Numbered from the stretch's first letter, positions 15,248 to 24,994 are shown. The stretch is DNA of 51,158 nt from Spirochaetia bacterium (GCA_021413825.1 JAIOPQ010000051.1:1-51158), one strand, 5' to 3'. Notes: a model not told the origin generated them from the sequence alone. Translations and numbers: made by a program.

Positions 15248-16786
15248 ATGCCAGAGCCTGAATCCCCAAATCGACATCCCACTGCAGAAGAAGTTCAGGA
15301 ATGCATCAAGATGCTCGAGACCCTGGTTGATAACGGGGAAACGTTTGTAAACCTTCCAGAAGAAATCAGAATCGCACTGATTGCCGCTGCGGGGCGTATT
15401 TCCAGACCAGACAGACTTGATAAGAAGAATAGAAACAAAGCCCTAAGACGCCAGCGCAGACTTGAGGTCGCAGAAGAGGGCCGTCAGGCCAGAGCGCAGA
15501 CTGGAATCCGTCTGGCCAGAAAAGCAGCTGTATTTAAAGCACCCCTTCAACTCACACAGGATCCAGCGTCTGATGAAACGCCTTCCGCTATTACTACGCG
15601 CAATTGTTACGTCTGCAATGCTGAATTTAATCAGCTTCATTTCTTCTACGACTCAATGTGTCGCGAATGCGGAGACTTCAATTATAAGAAGCGTTTCCAA
15701 TCAGCGCGGCTTGACGGCCAGATAGCGCTAATCACTGGAGCGCGGTTGAAAATTGGATATCATGCCGCATTGATGATGCTGCGCTCCGGAGCAACTGTCA
15801 TTGCAACCTCACGCTTTCCAGTGGACGCTGCACTGCGTTTCTCCGCCGAAGAGGACTTTTCGAACTTTGCGCATCGCTTGCATATATTCGGCCTGGATTT
15901 ACGGCACATTCCAAGCGTTGAGATATTCACCCGTTTCATAGAGTCCAACTTTGAACGGCTTGACCTTTTGATCAATAACGCGGCCCAGACAGTCAGGCGC
16001 CCTCCTCGCTTCTATTCACATCTAATTGAAAATGAATCTCTTCCCTGGGAGGCATTATCGTCTAACGTCCAGAACCTACTTTCAAATTTTAAGAAGTGCA
16101 CAAACCAAATCACGGAAAGCAATCTGGCTACTGAGGCTGCCCTCCCAGTAAAGTGGCATGGCAGGTTGCCCGGAATGGGGCTTACATCGTCTGCAAAGCT
16201 TTCGCAGATTCCCTATTCACACGACGAAACGCTACCCGATGAAACATTGTTTCCAGGTGGCGAACTGGACGCGGATCTTCAGCAAGTCGATCTGCGGGAC
16301 ACAAACAGCTGGAGACTGCGCCTCGGAGAAATTCAAACATCAGAAATGGTAGAGCTACAACTAATCAATTCCATGGCACCCTTCGTACTCTGTAATCATC
16401 TAATTCCAATGATGCGCCGACACTTCACGGGAAAAAAACATATCGTGAATGTTACAGCCATGGAAGGAAAGTTTTACCGTTTCAGAAAAGCAGACCGTCA
16501 TCCACACACCAACATGGCCAAAGCAGCGTTGAACATGCTTACACACACGTCTGCAAGCAGCCTTGCTAAAGAAGGAATCTTCATGAATGCTGTGGATACT
16601 GGCTGGGTTACGGATGAAGATCCGGCGCACCTGGCCCGTCAAAAACAGGATAAGCACGATTTTCAGCCACCGCTAGACATTGTAGACGGTGCTGCACGTG
16701 TATGTGATCCATTCATTGACGGAATCAATACGGGCGAGCATTGGTCTGGCAAGTTCCTAAAAGACTACCACCCAATTGACTGGTAA
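15248..16786 (+). CDS. SDR-fold protein with N-terminal zinc ribbon and altered catalytic site
   Basis: The 512-residue product has three parts. Residues 1-115 are charged and helical. A CxxC-x14-CxxC cluster (C120, C123, C138, C141) should bind zinc. Residues about 152-505 form a Rossmann SDR domain with glycine motif [12 protein letters not shown] and NNAAQ for the NNAG motif. An insertion of about 100 residues (about 255-360) separates the NNAAQ strand from the active-site region. The usual Ser is replaced (NVTAMEG at 401-407) and the Tyr of Tyr-x3-Lys is Thr421, while Lys425 remains. Similar zinc-ribbon SDR proteins occur in bacteria and plants and are uncharacterised to my knowledge. It may bind a nucleotide without classical reductase activity. 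It is isolated and convergent with the MCP gene. Confidence 0.85.
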   Translation: MPEPESPNRHPTAEEVQECIKMLETLVDNGETFVNLPEEIRIALIAAAGRISRPDRLDKKNRNKALRRQRRLEVAEEGRQARAQTGIRLARKAAVFKAPLQLTQDPASDETPSAITTRNCYVCNAEFNQLHFFYDSMCRECGDFNYKKRFQSARLDGQIALITGARLKIGYHAALMMLRSGATVIATSRFPVDAALRFSAEEDFSNFAHRLHIFGLDLRHIPSVEIFTRFIESNFERLDLLINNAAQTVRRPPRFYSHLIENESLPWEALSSNVQNLLSNFKKCTNQITESNLATEAALPVKWHGRLPGMGLTSSAKLSQIPYSHDETLPDETLFPGGELDADLQQVDLRDTNSWRLRLGEIQTSEMVELQLINSMAPFVLCNHLIPMMRRHFTGKKHIVNVTAMEGKFYRFRKADRHPHTNMAKAALNMLTHTSASSLAKEGIFMNAVDTGWVTDEDPAHLARQKQDKHDFQPPLDIVDGAARVCDPFIDGINTGEHWSGKFLKDYHPIDW

Positions 16787-16793
16787 GTCAATT
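16774..16793. terminator. Hairpin between convergent genes (possible bidirectional terminator)
   Basis: AATTGACT and AGTCAATT are exact 8-base arms around GGTA. The hairpin spans the stop codon of the SDR gene and lies just beyond the end of the MCP gene. No long T run follows on either strand, so terminator function is a guess. Confidence 0.4.
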
Positions 16794-16808
16794 AGCCTTT
16801 GCCTGGGC

Positions 16809-18413
16809 TTAAACTTTGAATCGACCCAGTGACGTACTGAGATGTTGCGCCATTTGATTCAACTGACCGGCCAATCCGGAAATCCTTGTGGCTTCCTGAG
16901 CCCCACTGGCAACAACGCTTGAGACACCTGAAACATTTCTCGCAACATCCGTAGAAACCGTTGCTGCCTGCGTTGCGTTGCTTGAAATTTCCCGCGCGGT
17001 AATGGACTGTTCTTCCACAAACGATGCAATGGCAGAATTCACATCATTCACTTTTTGAATTACATTCGTAATCGATTCAATTGCCTTGATTGTATCTTCA
17101 GAACTTCGCTGAATGGACTCTATCCGATTCTTGATCTCTTCTGATGAATCTGCAGTCTGACGCGCCAGTTCCTTAACCTCGGAGGCAACCACGGCAAATC
17201 GCTTCCCTGTATCCCCGGCATCGGCGGCCTCAATTGCAGCGTTCAGCGCCAGCAGATTCGTTTGATCTGCAATGTCTACGATGGACTCAATGACCTTGCC
17301 AATTTCGCGTGCATTCTGGCCCAGCTTAACTACAATGTCATTGGTGGTGGACGTGCGTGTATTGGCTTCGCCGGCTACGCTTGCCGCTTCCACAGATCTC
17401 CGTGCAATCTCGCTGACAGAAATAGACATTTCTTCAATAGAAGAAGAAACAACTTCGAGGTTCTGGTGTAATTGCGACGACGCAGCTGCAATCGATTGCG
17501 TTTGCTGCGACATCTCTTCTGTCCCAGTCGATAGTGTTTGGCTTGCTTCCGCCAGATTCTCGGCGACTCGCACCGTCTCGCTCAATGTTCCAATTACATC
17601 TTTTACAATGTCGTGTATGACCTGCATGAATTGATTGAGGGCAGTTCCGAGCTGACCCAATTCATCCGTACTGTCGGCGTTCACGCGCTTGGTGAGATCA
17701 CCGTTGCCGCGCGCCACATCCTGCACGCGTTCTGTTATATCTTTAAGAGGCCCCATGATGCTCTGATTGATGAGGAGGGTTACAAGGATTGCACTGACCA
17801 TAACCACCAGAGCCAGAATCAGAACAGAATACAAGGTTGCATTGGCCGTTGCCTTTGCGTGACTTTCTTCCTCCTCTGATTTTTTTACTGCTTCAGCGGA
17901 CATGGAGGTCGCTTTCTTACTCAGTGCACGAATATTGTCTTTGTGTTCTGCAAACTTCTCATTGGCCTTCTCTGAGGTGATGCCGTCCATCAACTCCTCT
18001 TTAAAACGAATGATGGCAGCATGGTACTTACCCATTTGATCTTTGGTCTCTTTTACATTGGCGTAGTCTGCATCGTCATCTGCTTGCTTGTCCAGGGCTT
18101 GAACAACTTCCTCGGTCTCTTTGAATACCTCTTCCCATTGGCCGTAGTAGCTCTGTACGGTTTTCTTGTCTCCAGCATTGATGATCATATCCTTTTCATA
18201 CTGGCGCAATTTAGCAACGTGCGCTACAAGATTCGTTGATAGCACTGCCATTTTGTCTTCATGCTGAATCACGTATGTATAACCTTTACTCAGGGATGAG
18301 AGTCCAACCCACGTTGTTCCAGTCATTATCAGCAAGAGCACGGATACGATTACAGAAGACATAATCAGGCGCGCACGAATGGAAAGTTTTCGGAGAAGTT
18401 GCATACGTTTCAT
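16809..18413 (-). CDS. Methyl-accepting chemotaxis protein
   Basis: The 534-residue receptor has membrane spans at about residues 17-38 and 190-212. They enclose a periplasmic four-helix-bundle sensor of about 150 residues with no recognised ligand motif. A HAMP domain follows (about 213-266, [20 protein letters not shown]), then the long cytoplasmic signalling hairpin. The tip sequence reads [20 protein letters not shown] followed by [12 protein letters not shown], which contacts CheA and CheW. No C-terminal CheR-tethering pentapeptide is seen; the protein ends LGRFKV. It is divergent from the chemotaxis operon across a 118-base gap and very likely feeds the CheA encoded there. A second start three codons later is possible. 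Confidence 0.95.
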   Translation of the reverse strand: MKRMQLLRKLSIRARLIMSSVIVSVLLLIMTGTTWVGLSSLSKGYTYVIQHEDKMAVLSTNLVAHVAKLRQYEKDMIINAGDKKTVQSYYGQWEEVFKETEEVVQALDKQADDDADYANVKETKDQMGKYHAAIIRFKEELMDGITSEKANEKFAEHKDNIRALSKKATSMSAEAVKKSEEEESHAKATANATLYSVLILALVVMVSAILVTLLINQSIMGPLKDITERVQDVARGNGDLTKRVNADSTDELGQLGTALNQFMQVIHDIVKDVIGTLSETVRVAENLAEASQTLSTGTEEMSQQTQSIAAASSQLHQNLEVVSSSIEEMSISVSEIARRSVEAASVAGEANTRTSTTNDIVVKLGQNAREIGKVIESIVDIADQTNLLALNAAIEAADAGDTGKRFAVVASEVKELARQTADSSEEIKNRIESIQRSSEDTIKAIESITNVIQKVNDVNSAIASFVEEQSITAREISSNATQAATVSTDVARNVSGVSSVVASGAQEATRISGLAGQLNQMAQHLSTSLGRFKV

Positions 18414-18489
18414 TCAGCGTACCCGTGCATGAGTTACCGTCAATCAGTCATTAAAATCTATCGAAAATATTGATGTTTTTATTTTATAT

Positions 18490-18517
18490 TTGACTCTAAG
18501 AACTCTGGAGTTATAAA
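18490..18517 (+). promoter_or_regulatory. Likely promoter of the chemotaxis operon
   Basis: TTGACT (18490-18495) and TATAAA (18512-18517) are 16 bases apart, a good sigma-70-type match. The start of transcription would fall near 18524, leaving a leader of only about 8 bases before the ATG at 18532 and a partial ribosome site GGAT. This would be a very short leader. Confidence 0.5.
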
Positions 18518-18531
18518 AAAGTACGGATAGC

Positions 18532-18819
18532 ATGAACTTCGTTACAAAAAAGCAGAGTGCAATAATCTCATTTTCAAGTACAGATCTTGAGGCCACTGTC
18601 CCTGCGCTTGCGCAGCATCTAAGTGAACTCATCCTACCTGAATCCGGGGAAGTCGTACTGCGCGCGCCTACCGGGTTAGATATAGCATGGGAACCATTCA
18701 CTGCCATCTTTCAATTTGCGCAACGTGCACAAAAGTCCGGAATGAAAGTTAGCTGGAGTTTTCCAGATAACATCATGTCAGATCTAGCGCAGATTGGCTT
18801 TGAAAAAGCGGGAGATTGA
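18532..18819 (+). CDS. STAS-like domain protein of the chemotaxis operon
   Basis: This 95-residue protein is a single alpha/beta domain that matches the small STAS/MlaB type in outline: a strand AIISFSS, a helix TVPALAQHLSELIL, a strand EVVLRAP, then LDIAWEPFTAIFQFAQRAQK as the central helix and a final LAQIGFEKAG. In anti-sigma-factor antagonists a phosphorylated Ser or Thr follows Asp at the start of the central helix (D-S/T). Here the sequence is D-I-A, so regulation by Ser/Thr phosphorylation looks lost. Small STAS proteins head chemotaxis operons in several phyla but their job is unclear. It starts the operon three bases before cheA. Confidence 0.72.
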   Translation: MNFVTKKQSAIISFSSTDLEATVPALAQHLSELILPESGEVVLRAPTGLDIAWEPFTAIFQFAQRAQKSGMKVSWSFPDNIMSDLAQIGFEKAGD

Positions 18820-18822
18820 TCC

Positions 18823-21258
18823 ATGCCCATAGATCAGAGTAACTACTTACCCATTTTTCAAACTGAATCCCTGGATCTGTTAGAAAAAGCGGAGTCCCAT
18901 ATCTTAGCCATGGAGAGCGGTGCTGATGGTTCCGTGATTCATGATATATTCCGTGGCATTCACACTATAAAAGGAAATTCCGGACTATTCCGTGTACCGG
19001 GTCTAACAGAACTCGCTCATGCTTTAGAAGGTCTGCTCAATCAGATGAGAGAGACTGGAACCAGACCAGATCTAGAAACAATTGATTTAATTCTGACTGC
19101 TGTGGATCGGCTACGTGAAATGATTCGGGCCATGGGTACTGCTGAGGATTTCGATAATTCTGAAATCCTGGTAAAACTGATCAATAAGAAGGACGCGGGC
19201 AGCATTCATAAAGAGACCGGAAACGGGCACAGCCGTGTCGCCTCCCCGCCCAAGGCCCAGTTTAGAATTGAGATTCCTCCAGCCAAATTACTCGAGATGG
19301 CCAGAACAGAATCGTGTTACCTTTCCTTCGTGCATCTGTTTCCGCCCGATCACGGATTGGGGACAACGGCTGCGGCCAGTCGTTTCATGGAATCCCTCAT
19401 GGGTGCAAACCATGTATCACGGCGCGGCTTGCGCAGCGGCGCAGATGGCGCGCTCTACATGTATTTCTTCCTGGTGTCAAGGAACCTACCGGAGATAGCC
19501 ATGAGTCAGGCAGGTGTGACAGGTGCCGCCGTGCAGGTTCTGCATTCTCCGGAGGCGGCCTCTATTATAGAAGAAACATCAACATTTGAGACCGGAAAGT
19601 CGGAGGTAACCCGGAAAGCCCGGATGGACGAATTCGTCAAGATTCCAACCACTCTTGTAGATGAGCTTATCAATCTCTCCGGAGAGAGCGTAGTTGCACG
19701 CAATGAGCTCTTGATGAAGATCGCACGCTTCAAGGACCCAGAAGTCGATTCAATTGGCAAAAAGATAAGCCGCCTCATTAGCTCTCTGCAAGAGAAAATC
19801 ATTCGTACCAGGCTTCAAAAGCTTGAGATTTCATTCTCGCGCCTCCCAAGGCTCGTGCGCGATGTTGCACAGGCCACAGGCAAACAGGTTGAACTTACTA
19901 TCCTTGGAAGCGAGGTGGAACTCGACAAGAATCTGATCGCAGTCATCTCCGATCCGCTCACTCACATCCTCAGAAATTCAGTCGATCACGGAATAGAACC
20001 ACAGGCAGAACGGACGGCCAGGGGCAAACCAGCGGCAGGTCAAATTACGATCCAGGCAGTAATGGCAGGTGGAAACATTGTAATTACAATCCAGGATGAT
20101 GGCAAGGGTCTCGATACGGAACGACTTCGCACTAAAGCAGTTGAAAGCGGACACATGACGGCGGAGCTTGCAGCCCTGGCCACTCCAGAACGATTGCATG
20201 ACTTGATCTTCCTGCCAGGTTTCAGTACAGCAGAGCGTGTGACTGAAACTTCAGGACGCGGAGTTGGAATGGACGTGGTCAGATCCAATGTGCAAAGCGT
20301 TGGCGGTCGAATTGACCTGGAAAGCCAGCCTGGACTTGGAACTACTTTTAGGATTTCTCTTCCACAGACTCTCACAATTGTCACGTGTCTACTTGCGCGC
20401 ACAGCCAATCATCGTTTTGCCATTGTGCAAAAAGATGTTGAAGAAGTAATGCGTATTGATCCCGCCTCTCTTTCACGCGTTGAAGATCGCTATGTGTATC
20501 AGTTACGTGGAAAAATTCTCCCCGTTCTTGACCTTTCTTCGGTCTTGAATTTTGATAAGCAGGATTCTGAACGCTACATCATTGTACTGCGCACGGACAG
20601 GTACAGGTTCGGAATTCTCTGCCACCGAATTCTGGATCAACAGGAATTTGTGCTCAAGCCCTTAGGGGAAGATCTACAGAATATTCAAACCTATGCCGGT
20701 GCAGGTCTCCTTGGCGACGGCGATGCAGTACTCGTACTTGATATTTCTGGAATTGCAAGACAGGCAAGCCTTGAGCCTGCCAAAGAAGATGAAGATGACG
20801 TTGGTCTCCAGGCTGATACTCGTTCAAGGAACAGCTATTTCCTATTCCGCTACAAGAATCAACAGTTTGCAATTCACTCTTCTGTGCGTCCAGGCCTCAG
20901 GAAGGTGAGTGAGGGCGAGTTGTTCGATTATCTGGGGCATGAGTCGCTCAAGGAAGGAGATCGCATACTACCGGTTATACGATTGGATCGTTACTTTGGA
21001 AATGAAACACCAGAGGAACCAGGCAGAAAATTTGCGCTCATAGTGGAAAGGAACGGAAAAGCGGCTGCAATTCTTGCAAGCAAGATGCTGGCACTGCTCA
21101 CTCGTATGGAGGACCTGGGGAAACCCGTTATGGTCACTCGCGGCATTGTGGGTGAGGCAATTCTTGAAGGTTTGCCTACGGCGTTCCTTGATATAGACAC
21201 AATCCTGGATGATCACAGGACCGTGAGCGCCCGGGCCAGATCCGGAGAAATGTCATGA
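18823..21258 (+). CDS. cheA: Chemotaxis histidine kinase CheA
   Basis: The 811-residue kinase takes receptor signals and passes phosphate to CheY and CheB. Domains in order are HPt (1-110, His47 in IHTIKG), a P2-like region about 145-240 of unusual sequence, the dimerisation domain (about 265-345), and HATPase (about 350-510, N-box HILRNSVDHG near 378-387, G1 DDGKGLD, G2 GRGVGMDVV). Two CheW-like modules follow: one at about 510-640 (SLPQTLTIVTCLL) and a weaker second at about 668-800 (SYFLFRYKNQQFAIHSS). Most CheA proteins end with a single CheW module, so the second is a real oddity and could dock other array parts. The stop overlaps cheW by ATGA. Confidence 0.97.
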   Translation: MPIDQSNYLPIFQTESLDLLEKAESHILAMESGADGSVIHDIFRGIHTIKGNSGLFRVPGLTELAHALEGLLNQMRETGTRPDLETIDLILTAVDRLREMIRAMGTAEDFDNSEILVKLINKKDAGSIHKETGNGHSRVASPPKAQFRIEIPPAKLLEMARTESCYLSFVHLFPPDHGLGTTAAASRFMESLMGANHVSRRGLRSGADGALYMYFFLVSRNLPEIAMSQAGVTGAAVQVLHSPEAASIIEETSTFETGKSEVTRKARMDEFVKIPTTLVDELINLSGESVVARNELLMKIARFKDPEVDSIGKKISRLISSLQEKIIRTRLQKLEISFSRLPRLVRDVAQATGKQVELTILGSEVELDKNLIAVISDPLTHILRNSVDHGIEPQAERTARGKPAAGQITIQAVMAGGNIVITIQDDGKGLDTERLRTKAVESGHMTAELAALATPERLHDLIFLPGFSTAERVTETSGRGVGMDVVRSNVQSVGGRIDLESQPGLGTTFRISLPQTLTIVTCLLARTANHRFAIVQKDVEEVMRIDPASLSRVEDRYVYQLRGKILPVLDLSSVLNFDKQDSERYIIVLRTDRYRFGILCHRILDQQEFVLKPLGEDLQNIQTYAGAGLLGDGDAVLVLDISGIARQASLEPAKEDEDDVGLQADTRSRNSYFLFRYKNQQFAIHSSVRPGLRKVSEGELFDYLGHESLKEGDRILPVIRLDRYFGNETPEEPGRKFALIVERNGKAAAILASKMLALLTRMEDLGKPVMVTRGIVGEAILEGLPTAFLDIDTILDDHRTVSARARSGEMS

Positions 21259-21707
21259 GCACAGAGCAGAAAAAAACCCAACAATTTCTGACGTGGACTG
21301 CAGGTGCATATGCATTTGGCGTTCCAGTTGCTCACTGCCGTGAACTCACACGCGGACTGCGGATTACCACGGTCCCCCTTGCGGAAAAACATATTGCAGG
21401 GATCGCGAACTTGCGCGGAGAAATTGTAACAATTTTGGATTTCAATATTTTGTTGGGAATGGATGCGCCTACCACGGGCCGCGCTGTAGTTCGCACTCGT
21501 TCAGGTAAGGGAAATACAACCTGCATTCTCGCAGACAAAATCCATGAAATAGTTTCAGTTTCTGAATCTGATTTGCATGACGTGCCTTCCAACCTATCCA
21601 ACATCAAGCTTGAGTATTTGTCTGGCGCGTTTAGAATCGGAGACAAATTGCATCTAATAGTAGATGCGGAAAAAATCCGGGTGGCCAGGCATGGAATCGT
21701 CGGATGA
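21255..21707 (+). CDS. cheW: Chemotaxis coupling protein CheW
   Basis: This 150-residue single CheW domain bridges receptor tips and CheA. The start of strand 1 reads FLTWTAGAYAFGVPVAHCRE, and the receptor-contact strand is IAGIANLRGEIVTILDFNIL, both typical. The central residues of the interface (NLRG) are intact. It overlaps cheA by ATGA at its start and cheB by ATGA at its end, so the three proteins are probably made in fixed ratio. Together with the extra CheW module at the end of CheA the operon supplies three CheW-like domains. Confidence 0.95.
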   Translation: MSTEQKKTQQFLTWTAGAYAFGVPVAHCRELTRGLRITTVPLAEKHIAGIANLRGEIVTILDFNILLGMDAPTTGRAVVRTRSGKGNTTCILADKIHEIVSVSESDLHDVPSNLSNIKLEYLSGAFRIGDKLHLIVDAEKIRVARHGIVG

Positions 21708-22747
21708 CGGAAAGAATTTCCGTTATGATCGTGGACGATTCGTCCATGTACCGGGAATTGCTCAGGGCTGCGCTTTCAGAAGATCGCAGAATTGAAGTCA
21801 TAGCCCAGGCTGTGAACGGAAAACTGGCAATCCCCCGGGTTAAACATTACAAACCAAATTTCATTATTCTGGATCAGGAAATGCCGGAGATGACGGGACT
21901 TGAGACATTGCGTCAGATTCGACAGCTGGCTCCAGAGACGCGCGTAATAATGTTTTGCTCGCCTTCACGCGAAGGCGCAGATGTCGCGCTTACAGCATTG
22001 CATGAAGGCGCAGTTGATTTTGTAACCAAACCAAATAGCGATAACCTGAAACCTTTCGCGCAATACGTCCGTGACACAATAATCGAAAAGATCGTACATC
22101 TTGCGCATTCAAATCCGCGCATTACGCCCGTTGCTCCCGCCGTTCTTCCCAGGCGTTCTCCTGTTCAATCGTACAAACTCTGCGGAATTGGAATTTCCAC
22201 TGGCGGACCCGTGGCACTCAGGCAATTGTTTAGCACGCTTTCACCGCGAATCAAAGGGCCCATTTTGATTGTGCAGCACATGCCTCCCATTTTTACAAAG
22301 CAATTCGCAGAAAGCCTGGACCGAATTGGCACCTTGAGAGTCAAAGAAGCGGCACACGGTGATGCACTCGTGGCCGGAACCGCCTACATTGCCCCCGGAG
22401 GAAAACAGACTCGCGTGATTCAAACAGCCGGAGTACTCAAGCTAGAAGTAACAGATGATCCGCCCCTGTACAACTGTCGACCTTCCGTGAACGTCCTCTT
22501 CTCTTCCATGGCTGCTTTGCCTGGCGTTCGCGAAAGCATTGCAGTAATTATGACAGGTATGGGGAACGATGGATATGAGGGAATGAAAGCATTGCGCCAG
22601 GGTGGTGCAATGCTGATGGCTCAAAGCCAGAAAAGCTGCTTAATCTATGGTATGCCGTCGCAGCCAACAGAAGAAGGTCTCATCGATGAAACAGGCGATG
22701 TAGAGCACATCTCACGTCGAATCAACGCACTCATGGGAGCTGCCTGA
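21704..22747 (+). CDS. cheB: Chemotaxis glutamate methylesterase CheB
   Basis: The 347-residue enzyme has an N-terminal receiver (phospho-acceptor Asp57 in IILDQEMPEM; acidic pair VDDSS at 10-14; Lys109 in VTKP) and a C-terminal methylesterase. The catalytic triad is complete: Ser165 in GISTGGP, His192 in VQHMPP and Asp289 in GMGNDGYEG. It removes methyl groups from receptor glutamates when phosphorylated by CheA, giving adaptation. The linker from about 135 to 157 is Pro-rich. It couples to cheW by ATGA and to cheR by TGATG. CheD is not encoded in this operon, so any deamidation would rely on CheB. Confidence 0.97.
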   Translation: MTERISVMIVDDSSMYRELLRAALSEDRRIEVIAQAVNGKLAIPRVKHYKPNFIILDQEMPEMTGLETLRQIRQLAPETRVIMFCSPSREGADVALTALHEGAVDFVTKPNSDNLKPFAQYVRDTIIEKIVHLAHSNPRITPVAPAVLPRRSPVQSYKLCGIGISTGGPVALRQLFSTLSPRIKGPILIVQHMPPIFTKQFAESLDRIGTLRVKEAAHGDALVAGTAYIAPGGKQTRVIQTAGVLKLEVTDDPPLYNCRPSVNVLFSSMAALPGVRESIAVIMTGMGNDGYEGMKALRQGGAMLMAQSQKSCLIYGMPSQPTEEGLIDETGDVEHISRRINALMGAA

Positions 22748-23604
22748 TGGCTCTGTCGACTGAAGAGCAATCGTTTGCAGACGAGATATTGCGCATAACG
22801 GGTATGAAGCTGGGCGCCGAGAAAGCGTATCTAATTGAACACCGTTTGCGTGATCTGGGAGCATCGGTCGCTTCCATAGCACTCGAACTCAGACAGGCAA
22901 CGGATCCCGGCTTAATCGATCGAGTGGTGGATAGAATCTTAACCCATGAAACCAGTTTCTTTCGAGACGAGCACGTTTTCCAAACCCTTGCCAAACAAAT
23001 CATCCCGGAATGGATGAAACGTAAAGGGATAGATCCACTCAAACCGCAAGATGTGCGCCTTAAGATCTGGTCATGCGGTTGCTCTACCGGTCAAGAACCG
23101 TACAGCATTGTAATGACTGTCAACGAATCGTTTCCATACCTGATGGGAAACCTTCAACTCCTGGCCACTGATATCACGGAAGAAACAATAGCTAAGGCGC
23201 GGGCGGCAATCTATACAGATTTTGAAATGAGCCGCGGTATACAGCCCACAATGCGCGATAGATACTTTGAAAAAACAGGCAACGGGTATAAAATGCGCGA
23301 TGCTTTTCGACAGCACGTGACTTTCTCAAAATTAAACCTGGTTGGCGGAACATACCCTGGCGGATTCGACATCATTTTTTGTCGCAACGTTCTTATTTAC
23401 ATGGATGAAAGCGTAAAGAAAGGCCTATTCGAAAAGCTCCGCGCATCGCTCAAAAGCGATGGTATCCTGATCCTGGGCGGAGCCGAGAGTGTCATGGGAT
23501 TCCTTGATAATTACGTTATGCGCCGCCACGAGCAAACCCACTACTACGAACTTAATCCTACCAAAGTTACATTCTTTAAAATGCCCACTGGAGATTCAAA
23601 ATGA
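22747..23604 (+). CDS. cheR: Chemotaxis protein methyltransferase CheR
   Basis: The 285-residue enzyme methylates receptor glutamates with S-adenosylmethionine. The N-terminal helical domain ends with LTHETSFFRD, the receptor-side motif of the family. The SAM-binding motif is WSCGCSTGQEPYSI, then ATDITEETIAKARAAIY, and FDIIFCRNVLIYM forms the catalytic-side strand. The beta-subdomain between them keeps the usual size, but receptors here show no pentapeptide tail, so it must act directly. Its start overlaps the cheB stop (TGATG) and its end overlaps cheY by ATGA. Confidence 0.97.
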   Translation: MALSTEEQSFADEILRITGMKLGAEKAYLIEHRLRDLGASVASIALELRQATDPGLIDRVVDRILTHETSFFRDEHVFQTLAKQIIPEWMKRKGIDPLKPQDVRLKIWSCGCSTGQEPYSIVMTVNESFPYLMGNLQLLATDITEETIAKARAAIYTDFEMSRGIQPTMRDRYFEKTGNGYKMRDAFRQHVTFSKLNLVGGTYPGGFDIIFCRNVLIYMDESVKKGLFEKLRASLKSDGILILGGAESVMGFLDNYVMRRHEQTHYYELNPTKVTFFKMPTGDSK

Positions 23605-23954
23605 AGACGATACTGGCTGTTGACGACTCACCTATGATGAGACAGATGTTAAAACATACTCTGGACGAGGGAGGCTTTGCTTCTGTTCTCGCAGAGGATG
23701 GAGTGCAGGCTCTCGATTTTTTTCAAAAGCAAACTTTCGATGCTGTAATTACTGATATCAACATGCCCAATATGGATGGACTGACTTTGATCGCTGAGTT
23801 GCGCAAGCTTAACGAAGAAATTCCAATCATGACGCTGACTACCGAGGCTGAGGATGAAATGAAACGCAAAGGTGCGGCTGCCGGCGCAAACGGCTGGATT
23901 GTCAAACCAATGGAACCAGAGCAACTCATAGATATCCTCAGACAAATTCTTTAA
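23601..23954 (+). CDS. cheY: Chemotaxis response regulator CheY
   Basis: This 117-residue stand-alone receiver has all active-site residues: the acidic pair in VDDSPMMR (8-9), phospho-acceptor Asp52 in ITDINMPNMDG, Thr in LTTEAED and Lys in IVKPMEP. The ATGA junction with cheR places it at the end of the core chemotaxis block. It should bind FliM at the flagellar motor when phosphorylated. The position before four more receiver-bearing genes suggests that CheA phosphate may be shared or drained among several receivers. A 22-base gap follows it. Confidence 0.95.
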   Translation: MKTILAVDDSPMMRQMLKHTLDEGGFASVLAEDGVQALDFFQKQTFDAVITDINMPNMDGLTLIAELRKLNEEIPIMTLTTEAEDEMKRKGAAAGANGWIVKPMEPEQLIDILRQIL

Positions 23955-23976
23955 ATTCAAAAGCCCTGGAGCACAT

Positions 23977-24993
23977 GTGAAAATTCTTTTTGTAGATGAT
24001 GAACCGGATCACGAAACTCTAATTCGTCAGTTTCTGAATGGCCTTCCTGAACTGGCCGGATGCGAACTCCTGTTTGCAAGCGATGGACAGCAAGCCCTGG
24101 AAACTATTCAGCGCGACGCGGAAGTTGAAGTCGTCGTGTCTGATATTAAAATGCCTCGCATGGACGGGCTTGCATTGCTAAGCCATATAACGGAGTCCCA
24201 CAAAGGTGTGTGCAGCGTCATCATTTCGGCGTATGGAGATATGACGAATATTCGCACTGCAATGAATCAGGGTGCATTTGACTTTCTAATCAAACCAATC
24301 GATTTAAACGACCTGAGAATCACTGTAAATCGAGCCATTGAAAACATCAAACTGGCAAAAGCGGCCGCAAAGGAAAACGAACGCCTTCAGACTGAAATCA
24401 TTGAAACGCAGAAAGAAATAATCTACAAGTTAAGTGAACTAGTCGAGATGCGCTCACAAGAAACGGGTAACCATGTGCGTCGTGTTTCGGAATACTGCAG
24501 GTTACTGGCCCTGTATAAAGGCATGTCGGTTGAAGAGGCGGACAAACTAAAGCTTGCAGCACCCATGCACGATATTGGCAAAGTTGCAATCCCGGATTCC
24601 ATTTTGCACAAACGTGGCGCCCTAAACGCAGAAGAATGGGTCCTGATGCGAACCCACGCAGAAGTCGGCTTTAACCTGTTCAAGGATTCATCGCGGGAGT
24701 TCTTAAAGTGCGCAGCGATTATAGCGCATGAGCATCACGAAAAATTTGATGGATCCGGATATCCCCAGGGGCTTAGAGGAGAATCCATCCACATATACGC
24801 GCGCATCATGGCTGTAGCAGACGTGTTTGATGCACTTGGATCCAAACGCGCCTATAAGGAACCGTGGCCTATGCCGCGCATACTCGAACATATGCGTTCA
24901 CAAAGAGGAATTCACTTTGATCCTGAGCTGGTAGACTTACTGGATAAGAATATAAACGAGATGGTGCGGGTGCGCCTGCGCTTTCCGGACTAA
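23977..24993 (+). CDS. Receiver-HD-GYP protein, c-di-GMP phosphodiesterase
   Basis: The 338-residue product starts at a GTG; the overlapping ATG is closed at once, and TGGAGC gives a ribosome site. The receiver (1-125) has phospho-acceptor Asp56 in VVSDIKMPRMDG. A coiled linker (about 126-160) follows, then an HD-GYP domain: the HD pair in MHDIGKVAIPD, then HAEVG, AHEHHEKFDGSGYP as the GYP signature, and ARIMAVADVFDAL. All metal and signature residues are there, so it should break c-di-GMP when activated. The receiver has the segment AMNQGAFDFLIKPID, repeated with small changes in the receivers at 24995 and 29779. It lies 22 bases after cheY in the same operon. Confidence 0.93.
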   Translation: MKILFVDDEPDHETLIRQFLNGLPELAGCELLFASDGQQALETIQRDAEVEVVVSDIKMPRMDGLALLSHITESHKGVCSVIISAYGDMTNIRTAMNQGAFDFLIKPIDLNDLRITVNRAIENIKLAKAAAKENERLQTEIIETQKEIIYKLSELVEMRSQETGNHVRRVSEYCRLLALYKGMSVEEADKLKLAAPMHDIGKVAIPDSILHKRGALNAEEWVLMRTHAEVGFNLFKDSSREFLKCAAIIAHEHHEKFDGSGYPQGLRGESIHIYARIMAVADVFDALGSKRAYKEPWPMPRILEHMRSQRGIHFDPELVDLLDKNINEMVRVRLRFPD

Positions 24994-24994
24994 C

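Noticed and set aside
18440-18490. FliA-like promoter (TAAA, CGATA) for the MCP gene
   Set aside because: The two parts can be drawn only with 12 or 17 bases between them, not about 15, and the second half matches poorly.
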